From Limanda limanda (lineage: Eukaryota; Chordata; Actinopteri; Pleuronectiformes; Pleuronectidae), in contig NW_026870532.1 in assembly GCF_963576545.1 (NCBI RefSeq), positions 372,001-436,000 on the forward strand: a DNA stretch of 64,000 bases. The letters run 5' to 3'. Made by a program: the position numbers and the translations under genes. This document shows, in pieces, positions 61,073 to 64,000 of the stretch. Under the pieces are notes generated by a model. The model saw nothing but the letters and a program-made list of their open reading frames with translations, searched no databases and was not told where the DNA came from. Every line of letters starts with the position of its first letter. Position 1 is the stretch's first letter.

Positions 61073-63012
61073 AAGTCTCTCCGACCTTCACAAAAAAAGT
61101 TATTCAAGAATATCTCTTTCTCCTATGTGCTTTCATCCCTAACCCTAACCCTAACCCTTCCGAAAGTCGGAGAAGCTCAAGGATGGTACCGATCGATGTG
61201 TGCTACCCCATTTAGTGGGGGTAGAGCCTACTTGCAAGTCTCTCCGACCTTCACAAAAAAAGTTATTCAAGAATATCTCCTCAGATTTGGGGGAATTTCG
61301 TCGGTCGACCTCTTCCGAAGGTCGTACAAGCTCGGGGATGGTACCAATCGATCTGCAGGACCCAAATTAGTCCAGATGCAACCACTTGCCAAGTCTCTCC
61401 GACCTTCACAAAAAAAGTTATTCAAGAATATCTCTTTCTCCTATGTGCTTTCATCCCTAACCCTAACCCTAACCCTTCCGAAAGTCGGAGAAGCTCAAGG
61501 ATGGTACCGATCGATGCGCGCTACCCCATTTAGTGGGGGTAGAGCCTACTTGCAAGTCTCTCCGACCTTCAAAAAAAAAGTTATTCAAGAATATCTCTTT
61601 CTCCTATGTGCTTTCATCCCTAACCCTAACCCTAACCCTTCCGAAAGTCGGAGAAGCTCAAAGATGGTACCGATCGATGCGCGCTACCCCATTTAGTGGG
61701 GGTAGAGCCTACTTGCAAGTCTCTCCGACCTTCACAAAAAAAGTTATTCAAGAATATCTCTTTCTCCTATGTGCTTTCATCCCTAACCCTAACCCTAACC
61801 CTTCCGAAAGTCGGAGAAGCTCAAGGATGGTACTGATCGATGCGCGCTACCCCATTTAGTGGGGGTAGAGCCTACTTGCAAGTCTCTCCGACCTTCACAA
61901 AAAAAGTTATTCAAGAATATCTCTTTCTCCTATGTGCTTTCATCCCTAACCCTAACCCTAACCCTTCCGAAAGTCGGAGAAGCTCAAGGATGGTACCGAT
62001 CGATGCGCGCTACCCCATTTAGTGGGGGTAGAGCCTACTTGCAAGTCTCTCCGACCTTCACAAAAAAAGTTATTCAAGAATATCTCTTTCTCCTATGTGC
62101 TTTCATCCCTAACCCTAACCCTAACCCTTCCGAAAGTCGGAGAAGCTCAAGGATGGTACCGATCGATGTGCGCTACCCCATTTAGTGGGGGTAGAGCCTA
62201 CTTGCAAGTCTCTCCGACCTTCACAAAAAAAGTTATTCAAGAATATCTCCTCAGATTTGGGGGAATTTCGTCGGTCGACCTCTTCCGAAGGTCGTACAAG
62301 CTCGGGGATGGTACCAATCGATCCGCAGGACCCAATATAGTCCAGATGCAACCACTTTCCAAGTCTCTCCGACCTTCACAAAAAAAGTTATTCAAGAATA
62401 TCTCTTTCTCCTATGTGCTTTCATCCCTAACCCTAACCCTAACCCTTCCGAAAGTCGGAGAAGCTCAAGGATGGTACCGATCGATGCGCGCTACCCCATT
62501 TAGTGGGGGTAGAGCCTACTTGCAAGTCTCTCCGACCTTCAAAAAAAAAGTTATTCAAGAATATCTCTTTCTCCTATGTGCTTTCATCCCTAACCCTAAC
62601 CCTAACCCTTCCGAAAGTCGGAGAAGCTCAAGGATGGTACCGATCGATGCGCGCTACCCCATTTAGTGGGGGTAGAGCCTACTTGCAAGTCTCTCCGACC
62701 TTCACAAAAAAAGTTATTCAAGAATATCTCTTTCTCCTATGTGCTTTCATCCCTAACCCTAACCCTAACCCTTCCGAAAGTCGGAGAAGCTCAAAGATGG
62801 TACCGATCGATGCGCGCTACCCCATTTAGTGGGGGTACAGCCTACTTGCAAGTCTCTCCGACCTTCACAAAAAAAGTTATTCAAGAATATCTCTTTCTCC
62901 TATGTGCTTTCATCCCTAACCCTAACCCTAACCCTTCCGAAAGTCGGAGAAGCTCAAGGATGGTACCGATCGATGCGCGCTACCCCATTTAGTGGGGGTA
63001 GAGCCTACTTGC
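61073..63012 (+). repeat. Domain III unit Y, copy 2, 12 monomers, 1,940 bp
   Basis: Same order as 56875-58814, 4,198 bp later, including ACCCAATATAG near 62335. It differs by the CpG change GATGTGTGCT at 61201, CAAAGATGG near 61662 and the lengthened A-run at 62524. Confidence 0.93.
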
Positions 63013-63981
63013 AAGTCTCTCCGACCTTCACAAAAAAAGTTATTCAAGAATATCTCTTTCTCCTATGTGCTTTCATCCCTAACCCTAACCCTAACCCTTC
63101 CAAAAGTCGGAGAAGCTCAAGGATGGTACCGATCGATGCGCGCTACCCCATTTAGTGGGGGTAGAGCCTACTTGCAAGTCTCTCCGACCTTCACAAAAAA
63201 AGTTATTCAAGAATATCTCTTTCTCCTATGTGCTTTCATCCCTAACCCTAACCCTAACCCTTCCGAAAGTCGGAGAAGCTCAAGGATGGTACCGATCGAT
63301 GTGCGCTACCCCATTTAGTGGGGGTAGAGCCTACTTGCAAGTCTCTCCGACCTTCACAAAAAAAGTTATTCAAGAATATCTCCTCAGATTTGGGGGAATT
63401 TCGTCGGTCGACCTCTTCCGAAGGTCGTACAAGCTCGGGGATGGTACCAATCGATCCGCAGGACCCAAATTAGTCCAGATGCAACCACTTTCCAAGTCTT
63501 TCCGACCTTCACAAAAAAAGTTATTCAAGAATATCTCTTTCTCCTATGTGCTTTCAGCCCTAACCCTAACCCTAACCCTAACCCTTCCAAAAGTCGGAGA
63601 AGCTCAAGGATGGTACCGATCGATGCGCGCTACCCCATTTAGTGGGGGTAGAGCCTACTTGCAAGTCTCTCCGACCTTCACAAAAAAAGTTATTCAAGAA
63701 TATCTCTTTCTCCTATGTGCTTTCATCCCTAACCCTAACCCTAACCCTTCCGAAAGTCGTAGAAGCTCAAGGATGGTACCGATCGATGTGCGCTACCCCA
63801 TTTAGTGGGGGTAGAGCCTACTTGCAAGTCTCTCCGACCTTCACAAAAAAAGTTATTTCAAGAATATCTCCTCAGATTTGGGGGAATTTCGTCGGTCGAC
63901 CTCTTCCGAAGGTCGTACAAGCTCGGGGATGGTACCAATCGATCTGCAGGACCCAAATTAGTCCAGATGCAACCACTTTCC
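63013..63981 (+). repeat. Right-hand block A-A-B-L-A-B with private changes
   Basis: Six monomers. The L unit at 63494 is the first since 36663, so domain I organisation returns. Private changes cluster: TTCAGCCCTAAC (63557), GTCGTAGAAGC (63760, otherwise a domain II marker) and TTATTTCAAG, a one-base insertion near 63857 in the last core that makes that B unit 156 bp. Confidence 0.9.
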
Positions 63982-64000
63982 AAGTCTCTCCGACCTTCAC
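63982..64000 (+). repeat. Partial monomer at right window edge
   Basis: The first 19 bases of a core are present, so the array continues beyond the window. Type cannot be assigned without the insert. Confidence 0.95.

Larger units (their letters stand above)
1..64000 (+). repeat. Two-monomer satellite DNA array spanning the whole window
   Basis: Seen directly: every base belongs to a head-to-tail tandem array in one orientation, with no inverted monomer and no unique interruption. I count 398 complete monomers between 82 and 63981: 285 A-type (standard 163 bp) and 113 B-type (155 bp). Their summed lengths equal the measured distance exactly. Both share a 44-bp core; A has a 41-bp insert ending in telomere-type CCCTAA repeats, B a 33-bp insert; both end in a homologous 78-bp tail. 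Mean period is about 160.6 bp, within the length range common for eukaryotic satellites. Inference: a heterochromatic block (subtelomeric, pericentromeric or interstitial) of a eukaryotic chromosome. I found no gene, RNA gene, terminator, transposon or integrated virus. Plus-strand open frames are repeat artefacts, because monomer lengths are not multiples of three. Confidence 0.97.

Noticed and set aside
1..64000. Integrated virus or telomere-repeat-bearing viral genome
   Set aside because: Some herpesviruses carry TTAGGG arrays, but there is no unique or coding sequence here, only satellite monomers.
1..64000. Ribosomal DNA spacer, tRNA cluster or transposon-derived tandem array
   Set aside because: I recognise no rRNA or tRNA sequence, no terminal inverted repeats, target-site duplications or transposase/reverse transcriptase fragments; a database search of the two consensus monomers would be needed to exclude an old transposon origin.

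Overview
The whole 64 kb is one uninterrupted, head-to-tail satellite DNA array. I see no protein-coding gene, RNA gene, transposon or CRISPR locus. Two related monomer types tile the window: an A type (standard 163 bp) and a B type (155 bp). Reading monomer by monomer from the first complete unit at 82, I count 398 complete monomers: 285 A-type (240 of 163 bp, 22 short of 157 bp, 12 long of 169 bp, 11 of 162 bp with a 1-base deletion) and 113 B-type. These lengths, plus one 1-base insertion near 63857, sum exactly to the observed 63,900 bp, so the parsing is self-consistent. Partial monomers lie at both window ends, so the array continues on both sides.

Each monomer has three parts: (1) a 44-bp core, the same in A and B; (2) a type-specific insert of 41 bp in A, ending in (CCCTAA)3CCC, or 33 bp in B; (3) a 78-bp tail that aligns without gaps between A and B at 54 of 78 positions. 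A-type units therefore carry the TTAGGG telomere motif (G-rich on the minus strand) about every 160 bp. This points to a eukaryotic nuclear chromosome, probably a subtelomeric, pericentromeric or other heterochromatic block, in a lineage with TTAGGG telomeres (vertebrates, many other animals, many fungi, some monocots). Species cannot be decided from the sequence. Many recurrent variants are CpG-to-TpG/CpA changes, which fits a genome with cytosine methylation.

Layout (A, B as above; L = long A, s = short A, d = 1-base-deleted A). Domain I, 1 to about 46.6 kb, uses B-B doublets and the L, s and d variants. Its fullest higher-order unit is a 17-monomer, 2,730-bp repeat (L-A-B-A-A-s-B-A-d-B-A-A-A-A-A-B-B) at 7785-10514; neighbouring blocks are deleted or expanded versions. 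About 6.6 kb at the left edge is repeated 25,349 bp downstream with nine shared private substitutions, and a 3,991-bp, 25-monomer block is tandemly duplicated at 37951-45932. Domain II, 47221-54616, is a different 12-monomer, 1,932-bp unit in about 3.7 copies with no B-B doublets. Domain III, 54617-63012, is two copies of a 4,198-bp unit made of 2,258- and 1,940-bp halves. From 63013 the L variant returns beside several private changes.

Open reading frames up to 326 codons can be read, but they are products of the repeat: the frame shifts by +1 at each A and +2 at each B monomer. I call none as a gene.
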